DNA of 42,529 nucleotides from Byssochlamys sp. IMV 00236 (GCA_001931875.2 MSJH02000143.1:1-42529), one strand, 5' to 3'. Counted from the stretch's first letter, positions 1 to 12,980 are shown. Notes: generated by a model not told the origin, from the sequence alone. Numbers and translations are program-made.

Positions 1-419
1 TGTTACTCCCACACTTTGGCTTTTTGTTCTTTAATCTTGATAAAATATGTCCACTTGGCGCACTTTTCTTTGTCCCTGATAATCCAAGGAAACAGCAGTT
101 TAATGATTTCTTCATATGCATCATTATGAAGCAGTTTGAGGTAGTTTAACGGCTATAGATTGTTAATTATATAGGTCTTTCCTTATTATTAATATGCTAC
201 ATATCAGTATTCGTCTATTCAATGAGCTGATATCTGACTGCAAGGTCCTTTTGCGAACTGGAACTGTAACTCAGTGACTTAGCATTGTAAGACTTCTGCC
301 GTGCAACTGAGGCTTGCTAGTGGAGGGCCTTTTTTTAAAAAGAAAGACATTTCGGAACCTGAATAAATATTAAAGTCATTGAATTTTCCTGATCTTGTTT
401 CTCTCATCTTTAAGCATCA
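1..419. other. 5' flank of the tomosyn-like gene; possible 3' end of an upstream gene
   Basis: A reading frame on the + strand is open from the window edge (base 3) to a TAA at 147-149, about 48 codons. It could be the last exon of a gene cut by the window edge, but I recognise no family in it. The rest, up to the ATG at 420, is AT-rich and holds the promoter of the next gene. I see no RNA gene or repeat. Confidence 0.3.
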
Positions 420-3400
420 ATGACAATGTTTGAGAAATTAGCTGGCTTTGCTATAAAAGCCAAAGACAATGCTCTGTCAAAGACGATCTTATCCAAGGAT
501 AAAAGACTTGAACAATCAATATCAGAAAATATTCGTGTTGAAGATATTTTATTGAAAAAGGTACATAAAAAAGAAAGTGAAACAAGAGTGTTGCTAATAA
601 GAAAAGGGGAGTAGGTGTCAACGTATGGATTACCTTCTACTGTTAGTGTCATTGCCTATGACTGTGTTGCTGGACTACTCGCTGTTGGTAATAATAAACA
701 GCATAGGATATAGTATATTCTTATGAATATTGTAGCAGGAGAATTAAACGAGAATTATATCAAGGTGTTTGGTAGAGGTATATCAGCATCCATCGTCCTA
801 CCAAGCACAGCTGGAGTCAAGTATCTACAGTTTAAGATTGGATCACCTTTACTCGTAGTAATCGATAAAGCAAATACTATCTTCACAGTTGATCTCCGAA
901 CAAAGAAAGTTTGCCACGTAGTGTCAGCAGAAGCCATCATCACGAGTTTAGCTTACTGTGTGGGGACAGATTGGCTATTTATTGGATATTCTAATGGCTT
1001 TGTCGACGTGTTTGATATACAACAAGGAGTGATAACAGAGTACCAAATACCCGATCTATTACCGGAAGAAGAAGAACAGCAAAATCATGTTATTGTTGAT
1101 CTACAGCTGCACCCGACTGATCTGAACTTGTTGCTGATAGGATACGAATCTATTGTACATATATGGGATATTCGAGATCGATCTATCAGAAAGTCTTATA
1201 CTCTCAGAAAACTGGATGTAGACTACAAGAACGGAAACTTGACATGTCTGGCCTGGAGTCCGAATGGCACACGATTCATTGGAGGATATGATGACGGATA
1301 CACGCATCTGTGGGACATCAATAGTGATAAAAGACCTATTGCCTCACGTAGACTCTTTCAGCATTACACAGCATCATCAGAGGTGGAGCCAATCTATCAA
1401 ATTGCCTGGTACACAGATAAGGTGGAGAAGAAATCGTTCGTCATTGTAGCAGGAGGAGCTCATCCAGCAGATACATTAGGCTTAAATTTATTAGAATTTG
1501 ACTACGATGGCGAGTCAAAAGAGCCCAAGAAGCAAACAATCATGCCTCTTGCCTCTGATCTATCTCATTTTCTCATCCTTAGCACCAACCCATATTACGG
1601 AGGTATACAGAACCCTTTTGGAATTGCTATTGTCGGATCAGATCACTCGTTCAAGATTTACGGACTTGATCATGGATTTCCTCAACTCAAGCTGCCTCCT
1701 GCACTTGAATTCGTTGACCCCTGTATCTTGACTGCCTGCTATTTACCCCAGCTCCCAGATTCAGCCTATACATTACTATCATCAATGACCAGCAGTGACA
1801 GAAGAACACGCTATGCTCCCATCACAGGTGGTATAGCAGGGCCAGAACATGTCTATCACATACAGTCAAACGATCTTCTTTTAACTATTCATCAAGGCGA
1901 GCTCATCAAATTCTGGGACGCTTCCTATACCGCTCTTCGACCTCTGCCTCATCTCACAATCGAATGTACAAGGGACCTTGGAACACGTGAGGCGATCATT
2001 TGCTGTCTTGATGTCAACAAGTCCACTGGAGCACTGGCTGTTGGGTTTAGCAATGGGTCCATCATCATTTATGAGTATGTTGCTGAGAGACAGGAAGAGG
2101 AGACAACGGCAACATCAACAGAGCACTTGTCAAGACAAGAAGAGCTTATCAACCAATGCGATACCACGTTGAAAGAGATTTCTGATTTATTAGAAGATAT
2201 GGGTTCGGTCGATGAGAACGACCTGCATGCGGATGATAGCCATAACCCATTCATCTTAAACGAACAGCAGATGAACGATCAGCACCCGATTGATAATAAT
2301 AATAATCCCTTTGTAGAATCTGCACCGCCTCCACCAGACACGAGTCAAAAGGAACCAACAAAAGACAAACAGGCAATTCAACCAAGCATCTTTCAAAAGA
2401 TAGACGTGTCTGATAATGTATATGGATATCATGCTGCATTACATATCAGATTAGATGTTGCAGTAAGAAGTGTGGCGAGTATTGGTGATTCACTGTAAGT
2501 TTGTAATTTGACAAGTTTTTTATATCATACTAATGTCATATTTCAGTATTGCCGCTGCTTTGGATAATGGAAGTGTAGTCTTTTTGGATATTTATAGACA
2601 CGCTGTTTTATTTTCTGAAAATATTGTGCGTAAGTACATTATGCCTTGTAATAGAAGACCCTATTGAAATGTAAAACTTTTAAATTGCAATTGTAGTTTG
2701 GGACGTTCAACAGCAAAACTCGACCATAGAAAAGAATGCTGCGACTGAAGTGCCTGAAGAGCCTAATGTAGACCAATCCACGTTAACAGAAATTACATAT
2801 CTTGGTTTCTTTAATACATATTCTTCTTCCAAAGGTAACAAAACTATGTGCACATATGCGTACTAAACTTTCAATCACAGTTACAAAAGCTGAACCACAA
2901 CTGTTTATTTGTCTTAGCAACGGACATATCTATCAGTTTAGTATACTCTTACTGTTAAGCAGTGTATCGATAGATGATATTCGCCAACACCTTTGCATAA
3001 AAGCATCACCACCTCTCTTAAACATGCATGTCATTGACCTGAAAGGAGCTTTACAAGTGACTATTTCTGATAAGATAATAGAAGAAGAAGAGGACGTAGC
3101 TAGCAGATCGGATATTATAACTAAAGAGCACAGTCCGGTCCCTCATGAGATCTCTGATGACACAAGTTCGTCTCAAAAGGCCGCAAGTACTATCAGTACT
3201 GGCAGCAGTGGCCTATCTTTGTCAAACATAAGTTCGAAACGTATAGCGGCGCTTGGGAAAGCAGAATATCGTCAACAAGACAATCCTCATTTCATCATAT
3301 GTGTATCGGCTCATGCGGTCAATGTATACTTGGCTGGCTTCAATGTTAAATTGTATAGCAGAGAATTCAAAGAGTTTTCGATTGTACAGAGCGAAATTGT

Positions 3401-4205
3401 TCAAAACTATAGTAAGTGTATAAAAGAGAAAGAGATAAGAGAGAGAAAACTCACGTTGAACATAGCTTCAAGTTCATGCTTATCTCTTGTCTGTGACCAT
3501 GGCAAATTACTTTGCTTTTCTTTACCAAAAATAGAGCCCATCGCTGAACTAACTCTTCCAGAGAAAACACTACCAAAAAAACTTATAGAAGCCAGCCTAA
3601 GTCAAGATGGTCGCGTGGTTCTTTGGACAGGGCAATACGAAATTGAACAATATCAATTTATGGAGAATCCCAGCAGGTACGTATATGCTTACACATGTAA
3701 TGTATAAGTAGTTAACGTAGAGTTTTAGACATGTTGGAGAATCTGTTATACTACATGATGCTCAAAAAGAACTTCCTCCGCATCCATCCACTGTGCTTAA
3801 AAGACAAAAATCCATTACAAAAAAATCATGGCTGAATGCAGTAGCAGGAGCTTTCCAAAAGGAGCCTCTGACGATACGTGAATTGGACACTATAAGTAAG
3901 TAATATACCCATGTCAATACGATACTAACTATAATTGATATAAAGTGGGTCGAGTACACAAGGAAGACGCGTATGAAGCAACCAAAAAGAAGATCGAAGC
4001 TTATAAAGCCAAGAATACAAACAAATCATCAAGCGGGCCAAGTGGTGTATTTGCAGAGTTGGGCGATAAAATGAATGAACGTGGTGAGAGGCTGAACGAA
4101 TTGAATCAAAAGTTTGAAGAGATGAATGCTGCCTCTGGAGACTTTTTGAAGGCTGTTAAGGAATATAATGAAAGACAGGCACGCAAGAAATGGTGGGAGT
4201 TTTAG
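420..4205 (+). CDS. SRO7: Tomosyn/Sro7/Lgl-family WD40 exocytosis regulator with R-SNARE-like tail
   Basis: The protein is a predicted cytosolic regulator of SNARE-dependent vesicle fusion at the plasma membrane. Eight exons (420-560, 615-687, 736-2494, 2547-2629, 2697-2834, 2881-3676, 3729-3895, 3946-4205) give 1138 residues. The N-terminal part has the Lgl/tomosyn start of the first propeller (YGLPSTVSVIAYD, then LAVAGELNENYIKVFG), and repeated WD-like blades follow (for example VHIWDIRDRS and THLWDINSD). The last ~45 residues look like an R-SNARE motif, with a central Arg near residue 1098 (NERGERLNEL). The end, KKWWEF, resembles the tail of animal tomosyn. An acidic, Pro/Asn-rich linker lies around residues 480-560. 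A possible extra intron near 3413 was not needed to keep the frame. Yeast Sro7 and Sro77 are the closest fungal counterparts I know; the SNARE-like tail makes tomosyn the better label. Confidence 0.88.
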
Positions 4206-4253
4206 TTTGTCTGATTTGCTATACCCTCCATAACTCCCCCCTCTTTAGTTGTA

Positions 4254-4259
4254 AATAAA
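4254..4259 (+). terminator. Poly(A) signal AATAAA of the tomosyn-like gene
   Basis: An AATAAA hexamer lies 49 nt after the stop codon at 4205, in the 117-bp gap before the convergent exportin gene. Confidence 0.5.
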
Positions 4260-4321
4260 CAAATATCAAGTGGAGCCTAAGCACTTTTCTTGATGCACTT
4301 TTTAAAAGCAAAGCAGGTTCC

Positions 4322-4327
4322 TTTATT
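4322..4327 (-). terminator. Poly(A) signal AATAAA overlapping the CRM1 stop
   Basis: Read on the minus strand this is AATAAA, and the TAA stop of the exportin gene (4325-4323) lies inside it. It implies a very short 3' UTR, or use of a further signal downstream. Confidence 0.4.
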
Positions 4328-5890
4328 GTAAAACTTCATCTTCTTTCATGAGAGACAAGTCAGAGGGTTTAATCATACCAGGTATACGTAGAGCATTTTC
4401 TCTTTCCTCTCTTCTCTTTCTTTCTATTTCTGCTTCTTTTTCTTCTAAATAAAGTTCGGTGTTCTCTCCAGCAAATTCTTTCAGTTGAATGAGAAAATCG
4501 CGTACTTCTAATTTAAATTTTGGAAGAGTATTATTGTATTCAAGCATAGCATCAATGAAAACAGTGATCTGTCCCCTATATATTGAAGCAGTTTAATTAG
4601 ACATCTTTAGTAACTTCTCATCGACTAATACCTTTTAAGATGCGGAAATGCATTCTGTAAGAGTGTTGATACATAGTCTTTTAAAAACTTTACATTGTCC
4701 ATATTTTCATCTGTCGTTTCTGAAGGATTGTATAATGACATGGTTATTGAATTAGTTGTCACCAAGCTAAACAATAGGGCCAGCATCTCAGTTTGCCCTT
4801 TGAAGCCTATTTAGAGCTTATATTAGATTTGGTATGATGATTGTACATTTGTCCATATACCACTCTTGTGATCTCCGTCTGTTAAAACAAAGAATATATC
4901 CTGCAGGATACTCAAGTAATAAGACTGATAGAATGCGTCTGCAATGGTGGAATCAGTTGCGTTGATATTCTGTATCAGTTCTTCACATATTCCCAAGCTG
5001 AGATCCGCAATATGACGCAGCGTGTGCTTGAATCCCCAGACAATACTGTCAATAATCAACTTGAATCGATCAGGTGACAGTTCAAGAAGCGCTATAATAT
5101 GGATAAGTATATACACAGTGGACCCTGAGGAAGAGGGCTCTTGAAAACGCTATTATGGAATACCTGGAAAACAGTGTCGATTGATCGATCGTAGTAAGTG
5201 ATAAAACCCTTCTCTATGCTCTGGGTATTCAGTAAAGTCTTTTGTAATCATGTTTAATGTAGGCTCAAATGTGGATTCAAGCACCAGGGGAATATGCGGC
5301 ATCATCAATGTCTAATACAAGTCAGTCAGAATAACCACGTTTAAACATGTCATAAAATAGACTAGTACATCAAGCTTATCCACCAAGTTTGCAAGTACTT
5401 CAAGTACATAAGCTTCTTTAATAATATCTGGACTACTGCTGTAGCTTGTGAGAACAACTTCAAAAAATGGAGCGATCATATTTTGTTGAATAGAGTCAAG
5501 GTCAGTCGCACAACCCACAAAAGTGTTTATAAGCTGTAAGATGTCCTTTCTCACTGATCGCAATCCACGAACATTGGGTGTCTTGACTGCAATATTTCCT
5601 ATTAACTAATGAGTAACAATACTTTATCATTTAATCAAGGCTCCATACCTTGCTCAGCAAGTAATTGAATTATTATCATTTCAGCAGTGTGATATAGCTC
5701 CAGCATATCTGAATATATGACGCCTAGTTGACTAATATAACCATGTCCAATGGAAGAGCAGGCAGCAATGTTTACTTTTAATATGTTGGTCAAAATTTTG
5801 AGTTGTTGTGTCTGTTTCAAAATCATTGAACTGTTTTTCACAGAGAGAATAGCATTTTGCCACTATATATCACGTATGTCAGTGATAGAG

Positions 5891-5933
<43 letters not shown>

Positions 5934-8403
5934 CACTTACAAGCATATTAGGTATACTCATAAACTTGGTAATCAACTTTTCTTGGATAACTTTGTTTGA
6001 CTGCGCTGAGATCATGTAACCCACTGCCTCATAAAATGTTTGAACCTAACATTGTTCTACAATTCAGATAGTCAATTTCAGAGAGACATTTCTTCCTTTA
6101 CCTGTTGTGGTGTGAGGCGACAGGTGATATCTTCCATATTATGTATTATTTCATCGATAAACGGAGAGACTTCGCCTGTTTGTTGAATAATAAAGTGTCG
6201 ACTGCACTCTTGTGAAATCTTGATAAACGTATCACATGCCATATCTTGTACGCCTTCATGAGTCTCATGCATGAATTCAAACAGCTTATGAATGACTATT
6301 TTCAAGAACTGCCAGTGGGACTTCAAGAATCTTGGGTACTGCCCTACACAATACATGACGTTCGAAGCAACAACTGCCTTATTTGCCTTTCCTCGTTTCT
6401 GCTCACAGAGACTCAGTAGATCTTTGATCACTGTCACCAAAAAGTGCTTTTCGGTATCAACATTCATTGCCCCTGAGATAGATCCGATGGCCCAACAGAG
6501 CTTATTCAAGTTTTGCCAAGACCATTCGCTGCCATCCATTTGCCGCTGCAGCTTTTTTGTCATAATCATTTCCGTATCGGCAACGTCCAAGTTGGTAAGA
6601 TAGACCAAGACTTCCTTTATGTTTTTGTACAAGATAATTGTGTCGCTCTCCTTTATAAACTCGCGGACGATTTCTCCTTCGTCATTCTCTACGATCAGCA
6701 CTTCTTCTGGTTTTACCATCTTTTCAATCATGACTACACGAAGACTGGAAAGAATATCGGCGTAAATGCTTTTCCTTGACCAAGGTTGCACTTCAGTTGG
6801 ATGAATAGAGTGGTTATACAGCCTTAGGTTTGCAGTCTCATCGTATAATGATCTCACTAGCTTGGTCCAATACTCTAAGCAGACCTTAAACACTTCACGA
6901 TCTTCAATACGCGATATGTTGATCAAGTGGATGTGAGCACTGTTTAGTAGATCACGACATTCTGACGTTCTCTCAACTATCTAAGTTAATTAGAAAACAA
7001 GTGGATTATTTATAACTTTGGCTATTCTCTGTATTGGTACCTCCACATGTGCTTCCAAGAAGCTGGTCAAAAACAAGGCTAGGTTTTGAATGAATTGTTG
7101 ATCGTCATTAGAGCTATTTTCATATAGAGATGCAATATCTACGCAACTGTCAAAAGAGATTTTTCACATCATTCTTTGAATAATTACCTGCGTTGGGAGG
7201 TATTGCAGTATTGATTGATCCCATCACTTGTGTAAAGAGAGAAATTAGCTTTTCATTATATTCATCCACACCCGATAAACTGCCTATTTCCATGAGACAT
7301 TTCAAAGTAACATTACGATACTGTTGTATGTCCAGAAACTAACAAATTCCCCGTCTCCTTTGGTTAGAATAAGGTAATCATTACCTAGACTATATTACCT
7401 TGGTCAAGAGTTGTATAAGGTTGGTTTCAAAGATATAGCCAATAGGAATCCAACTCAAGAACCTCAACAGTGTCTCCAGAGTGGCCTTTATCAGACTTGG
7501 TTTTGATACACTATCTAATATTTCTACACATAAATGAAATATTTCAGAGAATTCATTGCAAATCGACTGTCGAAGGTTGGATGTTTTCAAATGTATCATT
7601 TGCTCTGCGGAATAATCAAATATTTCTTCACTAGTCTATTCTAAGTTCATCTGATTTGAGCATTGATAGTTTTATTTACCTTAATAGCTTCAAAATGTTC
7701 ATGTTGTTTTCGCATAAGGTCATGTTTGTTTTGCTTGAAGCAACGATTTCTGGGATAAAAGATGGCCAATGATAGGGCCAATCTTGCTTCAGTATCTAGT
7801 ATGCAGAATTACACATCTACTTTCTAATGTTTATTGCCCTTTACCTGAACTAACACCATGTTCAATTTGTTAATAAACGTACGCTCGTTATAAAGTGTTG
7901 CCTCATCTGAGGATGACTTGATGACCATATCAACAATGAAATATCGGATAGCTGAGTATAAAGAATGCATATTCCCTTTAGTCTAATACCCTTCCTTTTT
8001 TCCTTCATAATATACCCTGCTTAGTCTCTATTGGTAACGTATTCCATCTTGTTGTGATAAATTTCTCCAAGATCTGCAGTGCGATGAACTGGAGTGTATT
8101 GAATTTAGTCTCTGTTTTTTTTTTTTTTTATTATTATGCAGCAAATAAAAGAAATTACCTTTGTCTGAGGTACATTGGAATGCTCTAGAATCTTGTCAGC
8201 TCGAGTCCAAGCATCAACGTGATCTTGAAATTGTGTCAGTAATTGCTGTGCCATTTGTTGCTTGAAGTTTTCTTTATTAGAAAGATATATTAAATATATA
8301 AAGAACTTACATTTGAACCAGAGCCAGTATAGAAAGTCAGTACGACCTGATCTAATAAAGCAATGTCGAGCTCCTTGTTGAAATCTAGAATACTTTCTGC
8401 CAT
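4323..8403 (-). CDS. CRM1: Exportin-1 (CRM1/XPO1), nuclear export receptor
   Basis: The protein is the karyopherin-beta receptor that, with Ran-GTP, exports proteins carrying leucine-rich export signals through the nuclear pore. Sixteen exons give 1083 residues, the usual family length: 8403-8311, 8260-8159, 8109-8016, 7975-7845, 7795-7680, 7630-7399, 7338-7188, 7138-7041, 6980-6102, 6045-5941, 5862-5649, 5598-5369, 5311-5164, 5091-4861, 4806-4632, 4575-4323. All phases agree. Diagnostic stretches are [14 protein letters not shown] (exon 5), [18 protein letters not shown] (exon 6), the central [16 protein letters not shown] (exon 9), [20 protein letters not shown] and the C-terminal [20 protein letters not shown]. 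The Cys of LCWAIGS (near residue 501, codon 6497-6495) is the residue leptomycin B attacks in sensitive species. The start at 8403 gives [18 protein letters not shown], matching the family N-terminus. A TATA-like sequence lies about 60 bp upstream. Confidence 0.97.
5891..5928. repeat. (ATT)n trinucleotide microsatellite in a CRM1 intron
   Basis: About 12-13 uninterrupted ATT units lie inside the intron between the CRM1 exons 6045-5941 and 5862-5649. The tract is likely length-variable between strains. Confidence 0.9.
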
Positions 8404-9459
8404 TGCATAAAATGAAGTTGAAAAGAAGAAGTATGTAAAAAATAGGACCCTATTGGTGTCTCTCTATTTTTATATCCCTATTCAGTTACTGACAGTTCGG
8501 ATTTTATGCCATTGGGGAGGGACAAGATAATTTGGGCCAATCATCGAGATTGAAAAAAGTCATTCTTTGGGAACATCATATCGTTACCTAAAGGACTGCA
8601 GGAGCTCTACAGTCTAATATTCATTGTGTTCAAAACGAGCTCAATCCCTCCCTTCTCTTTATATGTATACACATGTTGATGAAGATCTGCAACAAAGAAG
8701 CCGTAAGCTTTTCTGCTTCCCTGATTGAGATATTGCCATACAAGATTGGCCACGGCTAGTATGCATATTAGCTAAATGAAGCAGCAGTGTGAATTCATAG
8801 CTTTTTGTATGGTGGGAACAACAAGAATCGTATGCTCATATAACTGGTGCTAAATGCTTGCTTGAATCCAAAATAGTGTCTCATTGTTAATGAGTTTCTT
8901 TGCAATAGTGACATAACACATTATTTTTTTGGCTCACACTTCTAACCTACTTTAGCCTGCTCAAGCTTACTTGAGATGTTTAGCCTTGTTAATTGACCAG
9001 GAGAAACAGGTTTGAATCAGCGAGACAGAACAATAGTTCAAAAATTCCCTGGTTCAGCCCATTACGAATCGCTTGGATCGTCTAACAATAACTTTGAGCA
9101 ATGCTCTTTTTTAATCTGACGACTCTTTGATTGGCTTTCTGAACCAACACTTAGTTTTTTTGAACATTGATATATTTTAGTCATATGCTGTTTACATAGA
9201 GATATCAGCTACACACTGCTACATAAATAGGCTATATCTAACAAAGCACCATTAACACGTCAACCGAGCTCTCCTACAATCTAATGGCAGGGTTAGTCTG
9301 AAATAACATTTCATTAACGCATTTCTTTATTAGCTTGGCGTGAAACACCAGAGCCTCTAGCTAAAATTTGACATCGTATATGATTAATAACAGCAATGAA
9401 TTTATTACTATAGTGTAAGATATTTTTGAAATCATTTCCAGGGCAGTGTTAGTCATGGA
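8404..9459. other. Intergenic: CRM1 promoter side and OPT 3' side
   Basis: About 1 kb of AT-rich DNA lies between the CRM1 start and the end of the OPT gene, both on the minus strand. I see no open frame of note, tRNA or repeat. It must hold the CRM1 promoter and the OPT polyadenylation region. Confidence 0.6.
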
Positions 9460-11793
9460 TTAGCAGTCAGCACAGCAGTAATCAGTATGTGGCAAGTCTA
9501 GCCTATTACCCCACCAGGTAGGGAAATTGTACGATTCGCCATTAGCACCACCTTGGACAGCCATAGATAAGATGAACACCATGATGGACGTTCCAGAGTC
9601 AAGAGCAGCTGAAAGTAAATAGTTATGCTTTGCAAACCAGTCCGTATAGCGCCGTTTGAGATAGTATTGAGAGATATAGGCAATAAGGTAAGAACACCAA
9701 AGGTATGAGGAAGTACCACCAGGCAATACGCAGGCATTGGCAAGAATGATAGGCACATTGATATATTCAAATCCAATCTTGGGGTATTTTTTATGAAGGA
9801 GCCAGAAAGGTATAGGCAAGAAAAGACCAATGAGGAAAGCCCACAAGATGATAGAGTAACGTGTTTGAATACCAAACATGTTGGCAGGACCAATAGCGCC
9901 CCAAGTCATTGCTGCAGAATTCATCGTCTGAGGGCCACTTACACCACTCCAGAACTTAGTACCTCCGGGTACTAAAAGGTCCTCGCCTCTGGTTTCGATA
10001 ATCACCTTATTAATAATATAATTGAAGATAGCACCGATAATAGTACCAGCAAACTGGGAAGCAAGTGTTATACGAGGAGGAATTTTCATGTAGTGACCAA
10101 TCTTGAGGTCTCTGGCAAGACCACCTGCTTGGTAAAGTGTGTTGAAACCAAGCGTTTTGAAATACATATTGGAAATAGGTTGACCATGCAGGATAAAACC
10201 AGCAATCATTTCAGTAAAAACGTTTAAACCGATGGAACTGCCTGTGATAGCAGTGATCATGTTGAGAGGGAGTGAAAGGATAGAAGAAAGAAGGACGGCA
10301 AAGATGGTGCCCCACCAAGGAAAACCGCTGTTATTAGCGTAGGAGACACCGATACTTACACCAAGAGCGACGACATAGATGACATAGTACCACCAATCGG
10401 GAACTTCAGGGTACTTCTTCATTTCTCTCATATGAACATCAAGGTTGTCAGACTTCATATTGGATTTAGCGACGAGGAAGGATTTCCAAATGTCCTTTCC
10501 GTAGAACAGAATAACATGTGTTATAATCGAACTCATGCCCGCATTCAAAAACACATAGCTGAGAGCATACACAGGAGAGTAGACTGGAGGACCAATTTCG
10601 GCCAAGGCAGTTTCATTAAGAGTGTTTTCAGCTGTAATAACTTGATCCTGAGGATAATAATCTGCAGTACCGTTGTCAAAGAGACGGAAGATACTGTTAG
10701 ATAAGAATGGAAAACTTTGTGCGTTCCATACATTGCAATAATAGATAATGGGTGCAAGAAGGTAAAGGAGGCCAATACCAATAAGGGAGTTAGCTTGCAC
10801 CCACCAAGGGTATGTCAAAGGAGCAGCCATGTTTAGACGATTCCAGTCAAAGCACAGATTCAAGAAGCCCAAGCCTTCATTAGGATCGACGCCACCAAAG
10901 AGGTTCTGAACAACTTGACTGTTTCGACTGGCCAAGCAGACGATGGAGAAACCACTGAGTAATGGCCACATGTAGAGCGGAATGAACTCATATACAAAGA
11001 TGACGCCGAATGTGATAAAGAAGAATTTTGTACGCCATTTGGCTTCCGTGCTGTTTTTACAAAATGTACTCAAGACAGAGACGGTGGGAAGTGTACTGGG
11101 CCAGATCACACTTGCAGGATATATCATGAAAGATCGAAGTTGACCAGCAATACCATAACCAATAAGCTGAGTAGAGAACAAGAAGAAGATTGAGCCAGCA
11201 ACCCCTGGTGTTCTGTTGAAGTAAAGCTGTTGTGTTGATAAGACATTTGTACCATAGGCAGAATCATTAGCAGTCGCAAACATGATGTAGACAAAAGTGT
11301 GCTCTTTAAAGTTGAATGGCCCAGGATTGAGCCATCCTCCCTGAGGTAAATACCTGGCCCATGCATCACATAGTACATAGGCAACAATCAACAAAAATGA
11401 GTTATTGAGACTGCTACCGGCTGGCTTAAAGCTCATCAGTTGATAAACAGAAGAGGAGAGGATGGAAAGAATCTACAAGGAGGTTAAAATGTACCCTATA
11501 AATTATTCATAATCTCAACTTACCACACCAACAACAATAGCACGAGCAGTGATGATGGGAACATTAGGGGTATCCTCGGTGATAGCAATCTCATTTACAA
11601 TAGCAAGGTCGGTTTCATCCGCATTAAAGTAATGGTCGTCATCATGTTTGGCAAGTTCTTCGTCAGCCTTCACATCACTTGTATCCTTAAGCCAGAACTC
11701 TTCTTGGCCCTTTGTTTCTTTTTCATATATTATTTCTTCTTCCTTTTTTTCAGAGTGTAGCTCATCTTTCGTAACGCTTTCTTGTGACGCCAT
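9460..11793 (-). CDS. Oligopeptide transporter, OPT family
   Basis: The protein is a predicted proton-coupled plasma-membrane importer of small peptides (OPT family, as yeast Opt1/Opt2). Exons 11793-11524 and 11472-9460 join in phase and give 760 residues, close to the usual ~800. The first ~75 residues are acidic and soluble, with no signal peptide. Many membrane helices follow. The family motifs are present: NPG in GGWLNPGPFNFKEH near the start of the core, and KIPPR in GHYMKIPPRITLASQF in the second half. The C-terminal region GTSSYLWCSYLIAYISQYYLKRRY is also typical. The protein ends in Cys residues (DYCCADC). The substrate cannot be read from sequence; peptides are likely, and metal-peptide complexes or glutathione are possible for this family. 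Confidence 0.93.
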
Positions 11794-12748
11794 GAAGGGT
11801 ATTAAAGTATGTGAAATTCAAAAGATGACAAGAATCAAAACAAGAGAAAAGAGGTCATATTTATACTAGTGTTTATCTTTTACCAAGAAAGAAAAAAATT
11901 TTCTAATTTGATAAGAGATGATATTTTCTTCTTTGATGAATCTCACACCGTGTAACTCAGTCGTCAAAGACTGATATATTGTAACAACAGCAATACCAAT
12001 GAGGTGAGCTCATTATTCAACAAACATTCTAAAGATAAATTGTTTTCTCCGATTTACTTCTAACGACGCTTACAGTCTGTTATATAAAAGGACAATATTT
12101 CTAAAAAAGTACATTTTTCTATACATTAGCATCTCTTGCATTAAGCTGATGCTGAGTATACAGAATGAATACTGTTTACTACTGCTTGTATCGGATCAAA
12201 TGTAACAGAGAAGTATGTAACCCTAGAAGGAAGCTTATACCTTATTTGGATAAAAAGCCCAAATCAAGGCGATGCATGTGGACATCTGTATCGACTGATA
12301 CTAAAATTGGAAAAAAAATCAGAGCATCTTTTATTCTCATTGACTTGATTATGAATAAAGAACACCATGACAGTTGCCAAGGTATAAACGATGTAAAACC
12401 ATAGATTTAAACGAATGTACACCTTGGCATCTTGTTCCCAATGTATGAATGTAACTGCATATATTGTCACATCGTTTCCACAGGATTCATGCTATTTGTT
12501 TTTGATACAACACCTTTCAGACACTAACGTGCTTCCTCATAAGTGGTAAAGAGAATCAACTGAACGTTTATTTTATTCACATGTATCAAATACACTCTTT
12601 CCACAACGTAAATTCGCCACCATGGCGATCACAAATTCGTGTTGTAGAAAATGTAGATTCATTTTGGCTGACAAACCAGATGCCATGCTGCTAAGAATAG
12701 TTTGTAGGACAAGGCCTTGGCATTTTTGGATATATAAGAGCACACCAA
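11794..12748. other. Intergenic: OPT promoter and unassigned AT-rich sequence
   Basis: This stretch upstream of the OPT gene has a 79-codon open frame on the + strand (12165-12404). It is rich in Cys, Lys and Arg and ends with an EHHDSC-like stretch. It vaguely resembles the zinc-binding part of MULE/FAR1-type transposases, but the match is too weak to call. I see no RNA gene. Confidence 0.35.
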
Positions 12749-12750
12749 TA

Positions 12751-12980
12751 GTAACGTTGGCGAAACGAAGACAAAGGATGTGGTTAAAGCCCTCGGGGCC
12801 GCGTTTTATTTTCAGTATCACATAACTCATTGTATTTCCTTTATACCTTGAAGGTCGCGCTTAAGCTTTTTGTGATTTAATACATGAGGGACGGAATTTC
12901 TTTTTACTTGCGGTTCATTAGCCAACTGAAAAAACTTGGGCGGGTAACCACATCCTTTGTCTTCGTTTCGCCAACGTTTC
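12751..12980. mobile_element. Tc1/mariner-type MITE with 36-bp inverted ends, TA-flanked
   Basis: Bases 12753-12786 and 12945-12978 are perfect 34-bp inverted repeats. Extending outward two bases gives 36-bp ends (12751-12786 and 12945-12980) with one mismatch, directly flanked by TA on both sides (12749-12750 and 12981-12982). A short non-coding element with long terminal inverted repeats and a TA target duplication is the expected structure of a Tc1/mariner-derived MITE. The 158-bp interior has no convincing open frame. The near-perfect ends suggest a recent insertion. The parent transposase is not in the window; the Tc1-like relic at 14.3-14.6 kb has different ends. Confidence 0.82.

Noticed and set aside
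12622..12825. Open frame on the + strand with several Cys residues
   Set aside because: It runs into the left end of the MITE, has no recognisable domain, and is short enough to arise by chance.
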